Source: JBEVOS01 sp044226655 (GTDB taxonomy: Bacteria; Pseudomonadota; Alphaproteobacteria; Caulobacterales; Aquidulcibacteraceae). From it: a stretch of DNA of 64,000 bases. Location of the stretch: contig JBGAGO010000004.1 in NCBI GenBank assembly GCA_044226655.1, forward strand, positions 186,001 through 250,000, given 5' to 3'. Made by a program: the position numbers and the translations under genes. The notes under the pieces are model-generated. The model was not told the DNA's origin, did no database searches, and saw only the letters and a program-made list of their open reading frames with translations. Positions 34,126 to 42,091 of the stretch are shown piece after piece. Each line of letters opens with the position of its first letter. The stretch's first letter is position 1.

Positions 34126-34719
34126 TCAAGGCGCGCGATGGCGCAACCCGTCAGCCAGCAACGCCACCATACGTTCGGCGCGGCCCGGTTCGGCGTTGCG
34201 GGGCGACATGCAGAGGCTCGCGATCGCGCCGATCAAATCGTCTGGGTCGACATCCGCGCGCGCTTCGCCCGCTTTAACGGCGGCGTTGAGCAGTGCGTGC
34301 ACCGCCGGGCGCAGCCGTTCATCGAAATAGCCCGGTAGTGAATCATAGGTCGGATCGCCGGAATGCAGCGCAGCGGCCAACCCGCGCTTCGTCGCGACGA
34401 ACGCCGCATAGCGCTGCATCCAGCGCGACAGCGCCTCAAACGGCGGATGCTTCGCCGCCAATATCTGCGCCGCCTCCGCACACGCATCGATCTCACGCCG
34501 GAACACGGCCGCGATCAGATCGGCGCGTTGCGGAAAATGGCGATAGAGCGTGCCGACGCCGACGCCGGCCTCCTCCGCGATGTCCCGCACCGGCGCATCG
34601 ACGCCGGCCTTCGCGAACACGGCCAGCGCGGCTTTCAGCACCGCATCCATGTTGCGCTGCGCGTCCGCCCGTTTGGAGGGCTCGGCTTTGGTTTGCGCGG
34701 CTGGCGCTTTGCCTTTCAC
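34126..34719 (-). CDS. TetR/AcrR-family regulator
   Basis: A 197-residue regulator from GTG 34719, with AAGAGG 7 nt upstream. The longer frame to 34797 is rejected because it would run over two operator-like palindromes. The DNA-binding domain is AALAVFAKAGVDAPVRDIAE plus EAGVGVGTLYRHFPQRADLI. The ligand domain follows to the C-terminus. It is divergent from an SDR gene and probably represses it and itself through the sites at 34738-34773. Confidence 0.92.
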   Translation of the reverse strand: MKGKAPAAQTKAEPSKRADAQRNMDAVLKAALAVFAKAGVDAPVRDIAEEAGVGVGTLYRHFPQRADLIAAVFRREIDACAEAAQILAAKHPPFEALSRWMQRYAAFVATKRGLAAALHSGDPTYDSLPGYFDERLRPAVHALLNAAVKAGEARADVDPDDLIGAIASLCMSPRNAEPGRAERMVALLADGLRHRAP

Positions 34720-34737
34720 AGCGAGCCTCTTGCTAAA

Positions 34738-34773
34738 CGGAACATCGCTCCGTATAAACGGAATGCCGTTCCG
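34738..34773. promoter_or_regulatory. Tandem operator sites between TetR and SDR genes
   Basis: Two inverted repeats, CGGAACATCGCTCCG (34738-34752) and CGGAATGCCGTTCCG (34759-34773), share the half-sites CGGAA/TTCCG. Their starts are 21 bp apart, two helical turns, as expected for cooperative TetR dimers. They lie in the divergent promoter, 19 bp before the TetR GTG and 53 bp before the SDR ATG. Confidence 0.65.
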
Positions 34774-34826
34774 CTTACATCTACGACGGTTCGGCATATC
34801 CCCGCAAGCAAAGAGAGGGCCGGCCC

Positions 34827-35582
34827 ATGCCGCAGAATCGCATCGCCTTGGTGACGGGCGCCAATCAGGGCGTCGGGCTTGAGGTCGCCAAACATCTCGT
34901 GGCGAACGGCGCCACGGTTTTTGTCGGCTCGCGCAACCATGAGCGCGGCATCGCCGCCGCGTCTGAGATCGGCGCGGGGGCGATCGCGCTCCAGCTCGAT
35001 GTCACCAACGGAGACTCGATCGCGGCCGCGGCGGCGCGCATCCGCAGCGAGGCCGGGCGGCTCGATCTGCTGGTCAACAACGCGGCCATCTCCAACACGC
35101 GCCTCGGCGCCATATCGCTCGACGCCTATCGCGACAGCACGCGCGCCAGCATCGTCGACATAGAGGAAATGCGCGCCGTGTGGGACACAAACGTGTTCGG
35201 CGTGCTCGCGGTCTATCAGGCGATGCTGCCGCTGCTGCGCCTCTCCTCGGACGCGCGCATCGTCAACGTCTCCAGCGCCGTCGGCTCGCTCAACCTCAAC
35301 GCCGATCCCGCCTATCCCTATCACGCCTCGTTCAGCGTGGTGTACCCCGCCTCCAAAACCGCCCTCAACGCCATCACGCTGGCGATGATGATCGAATTGG
35401 AAGGCAGCGGCATCAAGATCAATCTGGTCTCGCCCGGCTTCACGAAAACCAATCTCAACGGCTTTCAAGGCACGCAATCGATCGAAGAAGGCTCCCGCGA
35501 AGTCGTCCGCGTCGCGCTCTTCGGACCGGACGATCCGTCGGGCACGTTCACGCGCTGGGAGAACGCGACGATCCCGTGGTGA
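34827..35582 (+). CDS. Short-chain dehydrogenase/reductase
   Basis: A 251-residue classical SDR. The NADP-binding motif is IALVTGANQGVGLEVAKHL, the NNA strand is LLVNNAAISNT, the catalytic Ser is in VNVSSAVGSL, and the Tyr-Lys pair in YPASKTAL. The basic residue after the second strand (GSRNHERG) favours NADP(H). An unusually long insert (ASIVDIEEMRAVWDTNVFG) is shared with a carbonyl-reductase-like group. It is probably controlled by the divergent TetR and may detoxify a carbonyl compound that the regulator senses. AAAGAGAGG lies upstream of the ATG. Confidence 0.93.
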   Translation: MPQNRIALVTGANQGVGLEVAKHLVANGATVFVGSRNHERGIAAASEIGAGAIALQLDVTNGDSIAAAAARIRSEAGRLDLLVNNAAISNTRLGAISLDAYRDSTRASIVDIEEMRAVWDTNVFGVLAVYQAMLPLLRLSSDARIVNVSSAVGSLNLNADPAYPYHASFSVVYPASKTALNAITLAMMIELEGSGIKINLVSPGFTKTNLNGFQGTQSIEEGSREVVRVALFGPDDPSGTFTRWENATIPW

Positions 35583-35596
35583 AAGGAGGGGGCCTC

Positions 35597-36145
35597 CTAT
35601 TCCGGGTTAATCCGCAATGTTTGGAGCATCGACACGATGTTGCTTTCAACTTCCGGCTCAACAGGCACGCTTGCGCCGCAGTCAATGATGATCTGCGCTA
35701 TTTCCGTGCCACGCCTGATGTAAAATACGCGCACGTACATTCGCGTGGGCGAGTCCAACACAGCATCGATTACGGACACGCCATCGATCGTGATCACGTC
35801 GCCGCGCATTGGGTCCGCGCCGAAGGAGCGTGCTAGCCCGCCTAGCCCGATCCTTGTTGTGATCGCGTTCAGATTTGCTTGTGTGAGCCGGGCATCATTC
35901 GGGACAGATTGGTGGCGCTCGGTAACAGTACACGTCCGCATCCGACCGGTCCGCTGAAATGCGCGATGCTCGATATCGAGAAGCGAACCTGGATCATCGT
36001 CGGGCGGAGATAGTTCGGTCCAACCGAGCGACCTAAACGCCAAACTAAATCGACCCTCGCGATCAGTCCATCGCTGCTCGTCTTGGGCTCGCACCGAGGT
36101 CGCAAGCACGACAAACAATATGATAAAAACGGCGGTGCGATGCAC
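35597..36145 (-). CDS. Hypothetical secreted protein
   Basis: A 182-residue protein with a signal peptide (TAVFIILFVVLATSVRAQDE; cleavage after RAQ is likely). The mature part has a PsbP-like look: DREGRFSLAFRSLGWTELSP and a later YVRVFYIRRGTEIAQIIIDCG, strands that often begin with a lipid- or ligand-carrier beta sheet. I cannot name a family. Codon choice is visibly less GC-rich than its neighbours, which hints at recent acquisition. Two bases separate its start from the ettA stop, so it follows ettA in the same transcript direction. Confidence 0.75.
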   Translation of the reverse strand: MHRTAVFIILFVVLATSVRAQDEQRWTDREGRFSLAFRSLGWTELSPPDDDPGSLLDIEHRAFQRTGRMRTCTVTERHQSVPNDARLTQANLNAITTRIGLGGLARSFGADPMRGDVITIDGVSVIDAVLDSPTRMYVRVFYIRRGTEIAQIIIDCGASVPVEPEVESNIVSMLQTLRINPE

Positions 36146-36147
36146 GA

Positions 36148-37815
36148 CTACCGCCCAAACTTCTGAAACTTGATCCTATGCGGGATCAGCGCATCCGTGC
36201 CGAGGCGCCGCTTCTTGTCTTCTTCATAGCTTTCGAAATTGCCTTCGAACCATTCGACATGGCTGTCGCCTTCGAAAGCCAGAATGTGGGTGGCGAGGCG
36301 GTCGAGGAACCAGCGATCGTGCGAAATCACCACGGCGCAGCCGGGGAAATCTTCGAGCGCGCTTTCAAGCGCCTGCAAGGTTTCGACGTCGAGATCGTTG
36401 GTCGGCTCGTCGAGCAGCAGCACATTGGCGCCCTGGCGCAAGGTCTTGGCCAGGTGCACGCGATTGCGTTCACCGCCCGACAACAGCCCCACCTTCTTCT
36501 GCTGATCGCCGCCTTTGAAATTGAACGACGACGTGTAGGCGCGCGTCGGCACTTCGCGGCCGTTCACTTCCATGATGTCGAGCCCGCCGGAAATCTCTTC
36601 CCAGACATTCTTCTTCGGATCCAGATCGTCGCGCGATTGATCGACGAAGCCGAGCTGCACGGACTCGGCGATGATCACCTCGCCCTCGTCCGGCTTCTCC
36701 TGGCCCGTGATCATGCGGAAGAGCGTGGATTTGCCCGCCCCGTTCGGCCCGATGATGCCGACAATGCCCGCCGGCGGCAGCTTGAACGACAGCCCGTCGA
36801 TCAGGAGCTTATCGCCATAGGCCTTCTTGAGGTTCTTCACCTCGATGACATTGTTGCCGAGCCGCGGGCCGGGCGGGATCTGGATGGTCGCGTAAGTCTG
36901 CTTCTCGCGCTCGGCCTCGGCCACCAATTCCTCATAGCGCGCCAGACGCGCCTTCGACTTGGCCTGCCGCGCGCGCGGGCTTTGGCGCACCCATTCCAAT
37001 TCGCGGCTGATGCTCTTCTTGCGCGCTTCGCTTTCGCTCTGCTCCTGCTGCATGCGCTTGGCCTTGGCTTCGAGCCACGCGGAATAATTGCCCTCGTACG
37101 GAATGCCCTTGCCGCGATCGAGTTCGAGCGTCCATTTGGTGACCTGATCGAGGAAATAGCGATCGTGCGTGACGAGGATCACGCAGCCCGGAAAATTCTC
37201 GAGATGATGCTGCAGCCAGGCGACGCTTTCGGCGTCGAGGTGGTTGGTCGGTTCGTCCAGCAGCAGCATGTCCGGCTTGGACAGCAGCAGGCGGCACAGC
37301 GCGACGCGGCGCCGCTCCCCGCCCGACAGCTTCTCGACGCCCGCTTCATCCGGCGGGCAGCGCAGCGCGTCCATCGCCATGTCGATCTTGCTGTCGATGT
37401 CCCACGCATCGGCCGCGTCGATCTCTTCCTGGAGCTTGGTCATCTCCTCCATGAGCTCGTCGGAATACTCTTCCGCGACCTTCATGGAGACCTCGTTGAA
37501 GCGCGCGACGAGCTGCTTCTCCGCGCACCAGCTCTCGACGTTTTCGCGCACGTTGAGCTTGGGATCGAGCTGCGGCTCCTGCTCCAGATAGCCCATTTTC
37601 GTGCCAGCCATCGGCTTGGCTTCGCCGGTGAAATCCTTGTCGAGCCCGGCCATGATCTTGAGCAGCGTCGACTTGCCCGAGCCGTTGACGCCGACGACGC
37701 CGATCTTGGCGTCCGGGAAAAATTGCAGCCAGATGTTCTCGAAGACCTTTTTCCCGCCGGGATAGGCCTTCGTCAGGCTTTGCATCGTGAAAATATATTG
37801 GGCCGGCTGAGCCAT
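36148..37815 (-). CDS. ettA: Energy-dependent translational throttle protein EttA (ABC-F)
   Basis: A 555-residue ABC-F ATPase, the same length as E. coli EttA. The first ATPase domain has GVNGSGKSTLLK, LSGGERRRVALCR and LLLDEPTNHLDAES; the second has GPNGAGKSTLFR, LSGGERNRVHLAK and DEPTNDLDVE. Between them is the P-site tRNA interaction motif region (SISRELEWVRQSPRARQAKS). EttA binds the ribosomal E site and gates entry into elongation according to the ATP/ADP ratio. No membrane segments are present. The C-terminus ends IPHRIKFQKFGR. Confidence 0.97.
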   Translation of the reverse strand: MAQPAQYIFTMQSLTKAYPGGKKVFENIWLQFFPDAKIGVVGVNGSGKSTLLKIMAGLDKDFTGEAKPMAGTKMGYLEQEPQLDPKLNVRENVESWCAEKQLVARFNEVSMKVAEEYSDELMEEMTKLQEEIDAADAWDIDSKIDMAMDALRCPPDEAGVEKLSGGERRRVALCRLLLSKPDMLLLDEPTNHLDAESVAWLQHHLENFPGCVILVTHDRYFLDQVTKWTLELDRGKGIPYEGNYSAWLEAKAKRMQQEQSESEARKKSISRELEWVRQSPRARQAKSKARLARYEELVAEAEREKQTYATIQIPPGPRLGNNVIEVKNLKKAYGDKLLIDGLSFKLPPAGIVGIIGPNGAGKSTLFRMITGQEKPDEGEVIIAESVQLGFVDQSRDDLDPKKNVWEEISGGLDIMEVNGREVPTRAYTSSFNFKGGDQQKKVGLLSGGERNRVHLAKTLRQGANVLLLDEPTNDLDVETLQALESALEDFPGCAVVISHDRWFLDRLATHILAFEGDSHVEWFEGNFESYEEDKKRRLGTDALIPHRIKFQKFGR

Positions 37816-37883
37816 GAATGCGCGCGCTCTCGTGTCGGGAAGAGCGGCGGATATAGCGATGCGGGACCCAGGCGTCGAGGGCG

Positions 37884-38033
37884 TCAGCCGTGCAGCGGCA
37901 AGAGCGCGAGGACGAACTGCATCACGAACACCCCGGCGCCGACCAGCGCCGCCACCAGCGCGCGGCCGGCGACCAGAAAGATCAAAACCGCCGCCGCCAT
38001 CGCGCCTGCGCCGATCAGCATTACGCGCTGCAT
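37884..38033 (-). CDS. Small two-helix membrane protein
   Basis: A 49-codon frame from ATG 38033 with a strong GGGGGAGG 6 nt upstream. It reads MQRVMLIGAGAMAAAVLIFL, a short VAGR turn, then ALVAALVGAGVFVMQFVLAL and LPLHG: two hydrophobic helices with a charged turn. The strong ribosome-binding site and clean topology support a real small membrane protein, 68 bp upstream of ettA on the same strand. No homologue can be named. Confidence 0.6.
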   Translation of the reverse strand: MQRVMLIGAGAMAAAVLIFLVAGRALVAALVGAGVFVMQFVLALLPLHG

Positions 38034-38195
38034 GGCGGCCTCCCCCTACGACGCCGCCACCGTGACCCCATCCGCGCCGCCGAGCAAGCGCGCGGCTCTC
38101 AGCGCCAACCCGCGTGGCTCATCGTCGGATGTTGCATCGTCGCTGCGCGCAACACGACGGCGTGGCGACGCCTCATCATCAGCGCATGCGCCCGC

Positions 38196-38711
38196 TTACA
38201 CCGGCGCCCAGCTGCCATCCGGATTCCGGCAGAAGGTTTCGGCCGGCAGCGGCTGATGGCCGTGCTCCTGGTCGGTCACGGCGGCGTTCACGGTGCGGCA
38301 CTCGGGGCGGCCTTGCGCCACGACCGGCCGATCGACGACCAGGCTGCGCGGCGCGCCCTGGTCGCTCTGCCAATGATCAGAATAGCCGGAATTGCTGGTC
38401 AGCGCGCGCTGATAGCCCTGCTCGACGCGGGCCTGATCGCGCGCATCCATCCAGCGGCACACGCCATAAGTCGCCGCCCCACCGAGCGCCGCGCCAAGCG
38501 CCGCGTTCTCACCGCGATTGTGTTCGCTGCCGATGAGCGCGCCCGTCACGGCGCCGACGCCAACACCGATCAGCGCCTGGCGCATGCAGCGCGACAATTG
38601 CGTGCCGCCCCCGCCATAGGAGCCGTTCGAGCCGTAAGCGCCGCCCGTGGTTTCGCACGCGCTCAGCGCAAACACGCTCGCCAGCGCGAGCGCCAAAACT
38701 TTCGTACGCAT
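38196..38711 (-). CDS. Glycine-zipper outer-membrane lipoprotein
   Basis: A 171-residue lipoprotein: MRTKVLALALASVFALSACE has a lipobox (LSAC) at about residue 16-19. A glycine zipper follows (ALIGVGVGAVTGALIGSEHN and NAALGAALGGAATYGV), the pattern of the SlyB/Rick-17kDa type outer-membrane lipoproteins. The C-terminal half has several conserved Cys/Arg (RPECRTVN; ETFCRNPDGSW), resembling surface-antigen domains that follow glycine zippers. It may stabilise the outer membrane. Confidence 0.85.
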   Translation of the reverse strand: MRTKVLALALASVFALSACETTGGAYGSNGSYGGGGTQLSRCMRQALIGVGVGAVTGALIGSEHNRGENAALGAALGGAATYGVCRWMDARDQARVEQGYQRALTSNSGYSDHWQSDQGAPRSLVVDRPVVAQGRPECRTVNAAVTDQEHGHQPLPAETFCRNPDGSWAPV

Positions 38712-38800
38712 GGGCGAACTCCTTCGCGCCGTCCTGAAATCTGGCGTCCCTGTCGGAGCCTATCGGGGCGAGATTGTGGCCTCGATGAGCGCGCACCACA

Positions 38801-39145
38801 TCAGTTGGGGCTTTGCCGCGCCGCCGTTTGCGCGTGACACAAGAATTCCCCGCCGCCCGGTCGCGCCAAGCGTGCTTCATCGGCGCGGCCGCGCAGCTCG
38901 ACGCCATTGGCGCCATAGCGGAAGCCAGAGCCGGAAATCTGCGCCGGCAGCGTGACGTCCGGATAACCCGGCTCGGCGATCGTCACCTGGTTCGGATTAT
39001 GCAGGAACGTCGCGGTGAAGGTGATGTCGGAATTTTCGCACGCATAGGCGGTGGTGACCGGCGTGCTCGGCCCGGCCTGCGGCGGGCACGGCGTCGCGCA
39101 GCCCGCCAGCGCGCCAATCATCGCGGCCAACAAAACTAGGCGCAT
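38801..39145 (-). CDS. MliC-like lysozyme-inhibitor lipoprotein
   Basis: A 114-residue lipoprotein (MRLVLLAAMIGALAGCATPC; lipobox LAGC). The mature domain follows the MliC pattern: TAYACENSDITFTATFLHNP, then LPAQISGSGFRYGANGVEL and RGRADEARLARPGG. MliC proteins bind the active site of c-type lysozyme through a loop with Ser and Lys or Arg (here SGFRY) and protect the wall from host or environmental lysozyme. It lies 89 bp upstream of the glycine-zipper gene on the same strand. Confidence 0.8.
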   Translation of the reverse strand: MRLVLLAAMIGALAGCATPCPPQAGPSTPVTTAYACENSDITFTATFLHNPNQVTIAEPGYPDVTLPAQISGSGFRYGANGVELRGRADEARLARPGGGEFLCHAQTAARQSPN

Positions 39146-39245
39146 CGGGCTCCCCTCATCTCTCCGGCCCTCATCGCTCCGGCGCGCGACCCTAGCGCGG
39201 CCCGCCCGCTTGGGAAATCCGCACGACGCATGCTAGGCGAAAACA

Positions 39246-39318
39246 GGGCCCGTAGCTCAACGGTTAGAGCCGGCCGCTCATAACGGCTTGGTTGGGGGTT
39301 CGAATCCCTCCGGGCCCA
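39246..39318 (+). tRNA. tRNA-Ile2 (anticodon CAT)
   Basis: A complete 73-nt cloverleaf: acceptor stem GGGCCCG/CGGGCCC, D arm GCTC..GAGC, anticodon stem GGCCG/CGGCT around the loop CTCATAA, a 5-nt variable loop, and T arm GGGGG TTCGAAT CCCTC with discriminator A. The CCA end is not encoded. The CAT anticodon allows Met or Ile; the body, especially AGAGC..GGC..CTCATAA..GCTTGG, resembles tRNA-Ile2, whose C34 is converted to lysidine by TilS so that it reads AUA. Elongator tRNA-Met is the alternative. Confidence 0.93.
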
Positions 39319-39382
39319 CGCATTCCGGGCGTTTCCCGGAATTCCGGGTGTCGTCTCTTTTTCCGCTTTTCGCCGGAGGCGG

Positions 39383-39877
39383 TCATTTCTGCTCGCGTCC
39401 AATCATCTGCAACGTGGCGAGGGGGTCCAACGCAAACTTCAATGCGCGGGAATTCGATATCTCGCGCGCGAGCTTGTCGTATGCCGGGGGAATTAGTCGT
39501 CCAGTCTGGCCCATAGCTAGCTTTAGATCGTCACGCGCCGCCAAACTCACGAGCCCCCTGGCAAGGGGTTCGTTGAATTGTCGGATATCCAGGCGAAGTC
39601 GAACGTCATCGTCCCAAAGCTCGACACCATCACCTTCTTCGTCGCCAAACATCAGCGCGTCGGTGCTCCATGACTTGCGAGGCGGCAAGAGTGCTTCGAT
39701 GGCGGGGCCATAGGACTTGGGATTTCGGCCTTCCCAATAGTTCGGCGTTTCCGCGTTCTCATCCCAGGTTTCGGGGTCGATCGGGGCGAATGCCGCGAGG
39801 ACAAGAGCGTCAGCACCGTGCAATTTCTCGACGGCGTCGCGCGGCACCCAGTAGAACGTGAACTGCCAAATCGCCAT
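39383..39877 (-). CDS. Hypothetical 164-residue protein
   Basis: A soluble acidic protein that I do not recognise: it opens MAIWQFTFYWVPRDAVEKLH, is Asp/Glu/Trp-rich in the middle (IDPETWDENAETPNYWEG; GDEEGDGVELWDDDVRLRLD) and ends in a helical basic part. This looks like an immunity or cargo-type cytoplasmic protein found in accessory regions. Base composition is lower in GC than the flanking genes, and it lies directly downstream of a tRNA gene, so it may have arrived by transfer. No mobility gene is nearby. Confidence 0.65.
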   Translation of the reverse strand: MAIWQFTFYWVPRDAVEKLHGADALVLAAFAPIDPETWDENAETPNYWEGRNPKSYGPAIEALLPPRKSWSTDALMFGDEEGDGVELWDDDVRLRLDIRQFNEPLARGLVSLAARDDLKLAMGQTGRLIPPAYDKLAREISNSRALKFALDPLATLQMIGREQK

Positions 39878-40016
39878 GCGCGTGACCGTGCGCCATAGGC
39901 CAATTTCCGGTCAAGGCCGCGCGTCCGCTTCGGGCCATGAGCGGAAACTATGTTGGACGCCTAACGGCGGGGCGCCGCCGCGGCGCACCTTCCGGCTTTG
40001 GCGGCGCGGGCAGCGT

Positions 40017-40060
40017 CAAAACCCAGTGCCCAGTTTTGCTCTCGCCGGCCCACGCATTTC
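40017..40060. repeat. Near-palindromic repeat, copy 1
   Basis: A 44-bp sequence beginning CAAAACCCAGTGCCCAGTTT and continuing TGCTCTCGCC then GGCCCACGC. Its first 22 bases form an inverted repeat CAAAAC..GTTTTG. It matches the copy at 41941 with three substitutions and one inserted base. It lies 88 bp downstream of the hydrolase stop codon. The function is unknown. Confidence 0.75.
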
Positions 40061-40148
40061 AGATGATGCACAAATTGTCCGGGAGCTCTCCCGATAGCTC
40101 CCTTGTCCGATCTCTGAGGCCGAAAAAGCTGAAGAGCGCGTCTCGGCC

Positions 40149-41108
40149 TCACTTCGCAACGCACGCACGAGCGAATTGAGCAATAGCGTCGTGCATCTGC
40201 CGCAGACCCGGCTGCTCGATCGGATAGTGCCCGGCATTCTCCAGCATCACCTTGCGCACCGGCGCTTTCACGATGCGGTCGAGAAAGAGATTGCTCAGAT
40301 GCAGCGGCGACCAATGGTCCTGCGCCGGCTGGGTCAGCAAGATCGGACACACGTCGAACTGTTCGGGCTCGATCGCCGGCGCGAAGCCGGCATAGCTCGT
40401 CAGGAAGGCCAGCGACACCGAATTGCCCGCCGAGGTCCGGTCTGCGTAGAAAGCCTTCAACGCTGCCTTATCGTTCACCAGCGCGCGCATCTTGCTGACG
40501 ATGCGCATCGGAACCTTCATTGAGCCGAGGCCAGTGCGCGCCGCGAGCCGCACCGGCGGCATGCCGATCCGATTCATCGCCTTGCCATAAGCCGTCTCGT
40601 CGGAGACCTGCTGCATCCGCTGGTCGAGGAAGGTCATGCCGACGATGCCCTTGACCTTCCGATTCAGCGCCGCCGCGTGATAGGTCAGCATACCGCCTGC
40701 GCTCAGCCCATAGAGAATGATCGGGCGCGGATCGCGCGCCAGCTCGGCGTCGATGAAATCATTCGCCGCCGCAACCCAGTCGCCATAGGTGACGGTGACG
40801 CCGCGCGCGACCTTGGTGACGCCATAGCCCGGCATGTCGGTCGCGACCGTCTCGAAGCCGCTGCGCGCCAGCGGCGCGCCGAGGATGGTGGACATCTGGC
40901 GGCCATTGGTGCCGACGCCGTGGAACAGGATCACCTTGATCGCGGCGTCGCGATTGGGAAAGCGGTCGAGGTGAATGCTGTGGCCGCGCCAGGCCCACCA
41001 ATCCTCGACCGGCATATTGCCGGGGCCGAGACGGTATTCCGCCGGCAGGAAGGCTTGGATCGTCCGCCAGTTCTGTTGGCCCTCGTAGCCTGAAAGCTGA
41101 TCGCTCAT
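40149..41108 (-). CDS. Alpha/beta-fold hydrolase controlled by a divergent TetR gene
   Basis: A 319-residue hydrolase from ATG 41108 (an extension to 41597 is TetR-gene shadow). The oxyanion strand is VILFHGVGTNGRQM, the nucleophile elbow ILYGLSAGGMLTYH, and the catalytic His is in ENAGHYPIEQPG near the end. An acidic residue follows ILLTQPAQDHWSPL. The N-terminal 45 residues are unusual (WRTIQAFLPAEYRLGPGNMP). It probably acts on a small lipid or xenobiotic ester. Head-to-head with a TetR gene, with two operator-like sites in between. The module is bordered by two copies of a 44-bp repeat. Confidence 0.9.
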   Translation of the reverse strand: MSDQLSGYEGQQNWRTIQAFLPAEYRLGPGNMPVEDWWAWRGHSIHLDRFPNRDAAIKVILFHGVGTNGRQMSTILGAPLARSGFETVATDMPGYGVTKVARGVTVTYGDWVAAANDFIDAELARDPRPIILYGLSAGGMLTYHAAALNRKVKGIVGMTFLDQRMQQVSDETAYGKAMNRIGMPPVRLAARTGLGSMKVPMRIVSKMRALVNDKAALKAFYADRTSAGNSVSLAFLTSYAGFAPAIEPEQFDVCPILLTQPAQDHWSPLHLSNLFLDRIVKAPVRKVMLENAGHYPIEQPGLRQMHDAIAQFARACVAK

Positions 41109-41140
41109 CTCGACAACCCGATTGCTTTTCGCACCAAATC

Positions 41141-41179
41141 CAACATATGTTGAATATAAACAAAAAGCAACATCTGTCG
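41141..41179. promoter_or_regulatory. Operator-like palindromes between hydrolase and TetR genes
   Basis: A perfect 12-bp palindrome CAACATATGTTG (41141-41152) and a related imperfect site CAACATCTGTCG (41168-41179) lie in the 81-bp divergent region, 27 bp apart. They are the best candidates for binding sites of the TetR protein encoded at 41190, covering promoters in both directions. Confidence 0.6.
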
Positions 41180-41189
41180 GATTGTGCTT

Positions 41190-41849
41190 ATGGCCGCAGA
41201 AATCTCCAATAAGATCAGCACACAACGACGCGGCCCGGTTCAGGCCCGTTCGCAAAAGCGCATCGAGGCGGCGCTCGCCGCTGCTGAAAAGCTGCTGATG
41301 GAAATGGGGCCGGAGCGGACGTCGATCCCGGAAATAGCCGCTCGGGCGGACGTGCCGCGCGCCACGATCTACCAATACTTTCCGGACAAATACGCGCTGT
41401 TCGCCCATATGGCCGAAAGCCAGCACCGGCGGATCGGCGAGGCCATCGGCGCAGCCGCGGCCGGCGCCGAAGATGCCGACTGGCGGGCGCTGGTCCGCAT
41501 CGCGATCGACGCCAGCGCCGCGTTCTACAATGCCAACGCGGTCGCCGCGATCCTGATCCTGATGGGGCCGTTTGGCAGCGCCGATCGCGCGGCCCAAATC
41601 GCGAAGGACAACGCACTCGCCAAGCTATTTCGCGTCCGTCTCGGCCTCGGCGATGCGCGTGCGGATGCGATCGAAATCGCGATCGAAATCGCCTTCGCGT
41701 GTCTGCGCTGGGGCTACGTGCGCGACCGTTTTATCTCGCCCACGATCCGCGCCGAGGCGGTGCGTGCGACCACGGCTTATCTCGCGCCTTTGTTTCCGGC
41801 GGCGCGGCGCATCGGTGAACGCAGGGAATCCGACCAAAGCAATGGATGA
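41190..41849 (+). CDS. TetR/AcrR-family regulator
   Basis: A 219-residue regulator; ATG 41190 is preferred over GTG 41184. The helix-turn-helix domain is ALAAAEKLLMEMGPERTSIP, EIAARADVPRATIYQYFPDK then YALFAHMAE. The ligand-binding domain is large and Ala-rich. It is divergent from the alpha/beta hydrolase gene and most likely represses it. The second copy of the 44-bp repeat begins 91 bp past its stop codon. Confidence 0.92.
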   Translation: MAAEISNKISTQRRGPVQARSQKRIEAALAAAEKLLMEMGPERTSIPEIAARADVPRATIYQYFPDKYALFAHMAESQHRRIGEAIGAAAAGAEDADWRALVRIAIDASAAFYNANAVAAILILMGPFGSADRAAQIAKDNALAKLFRVRLGLGDARADAIEIAIEIAFACLRWGYVRDRFISPTIRAEAVRATTAYLAPLFPAARRIGERRESDQSNG

Positions 41850-41940
41850 TCTACGGCGCATCCGGCGCTACGCGCGAGCTGATAGTGTTCGTCCGCATTA
41901 CGCGACGCCTTCGAGGCGCGCGCTCCGGCGCCGCCACGGC

Positions 41941-41983
41941 CAAAACCCAGCGCTCAGTTTTGCTCTCCCCGGCCCACGCTTTC
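41941..41983. repeat. Near-palindromic repeat, copy 2
   Basis: A 43-bp sequence starting CAAAACCCAGCGCTCAGTTT, followed by TGCTCTCCCC and GGCCCACGC. The central AGCGCT makes this copy a better palindrome than copy 1 at 40017. Same orientation as copy 1. It occupies part of the 242-bp gap between the TetR gene and the secreted NTF2-like gene; the rest of the gap shows no gene. Confidence 0.75.
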
Positions 41984-42091
41984 CGGGCGGCTCCCAATAG
42001 CCCCGCGCGCCATCCGTTGATGATTCCGCTAATGTCGGCGCCCGAAATCGTCGTATCTTGCGTGGCTTCAAAAAACGAAGGCGGTAAAGCA

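Noticed and set aside
36178..38256. A 692-codon open frame on the plus strand opposite ettA
   Set aside because: It is the antisense shadow of ettA and its flanks: Arg/Ala/His-rich sequence without any recognisable domain, while the minus strand encodes a full-length, motif-complete ABC-F protein.
39951..39966. GTTGGAC followed by GCCTAAC, resembling integron attC core sites
   Set aside because: The two motifs are in the wrong order and spacing for an attC site, no second core site of the right form lies within 60-140 bp, and no integrase is nearby.
40149..41597. A 482-residue reading of the hydrolase, extending across the divergent region
   Set aside because: The extra 163 residues are antisense to the TetR gene, with basic low-complexity sequence; the true start is the ATG at 41108.
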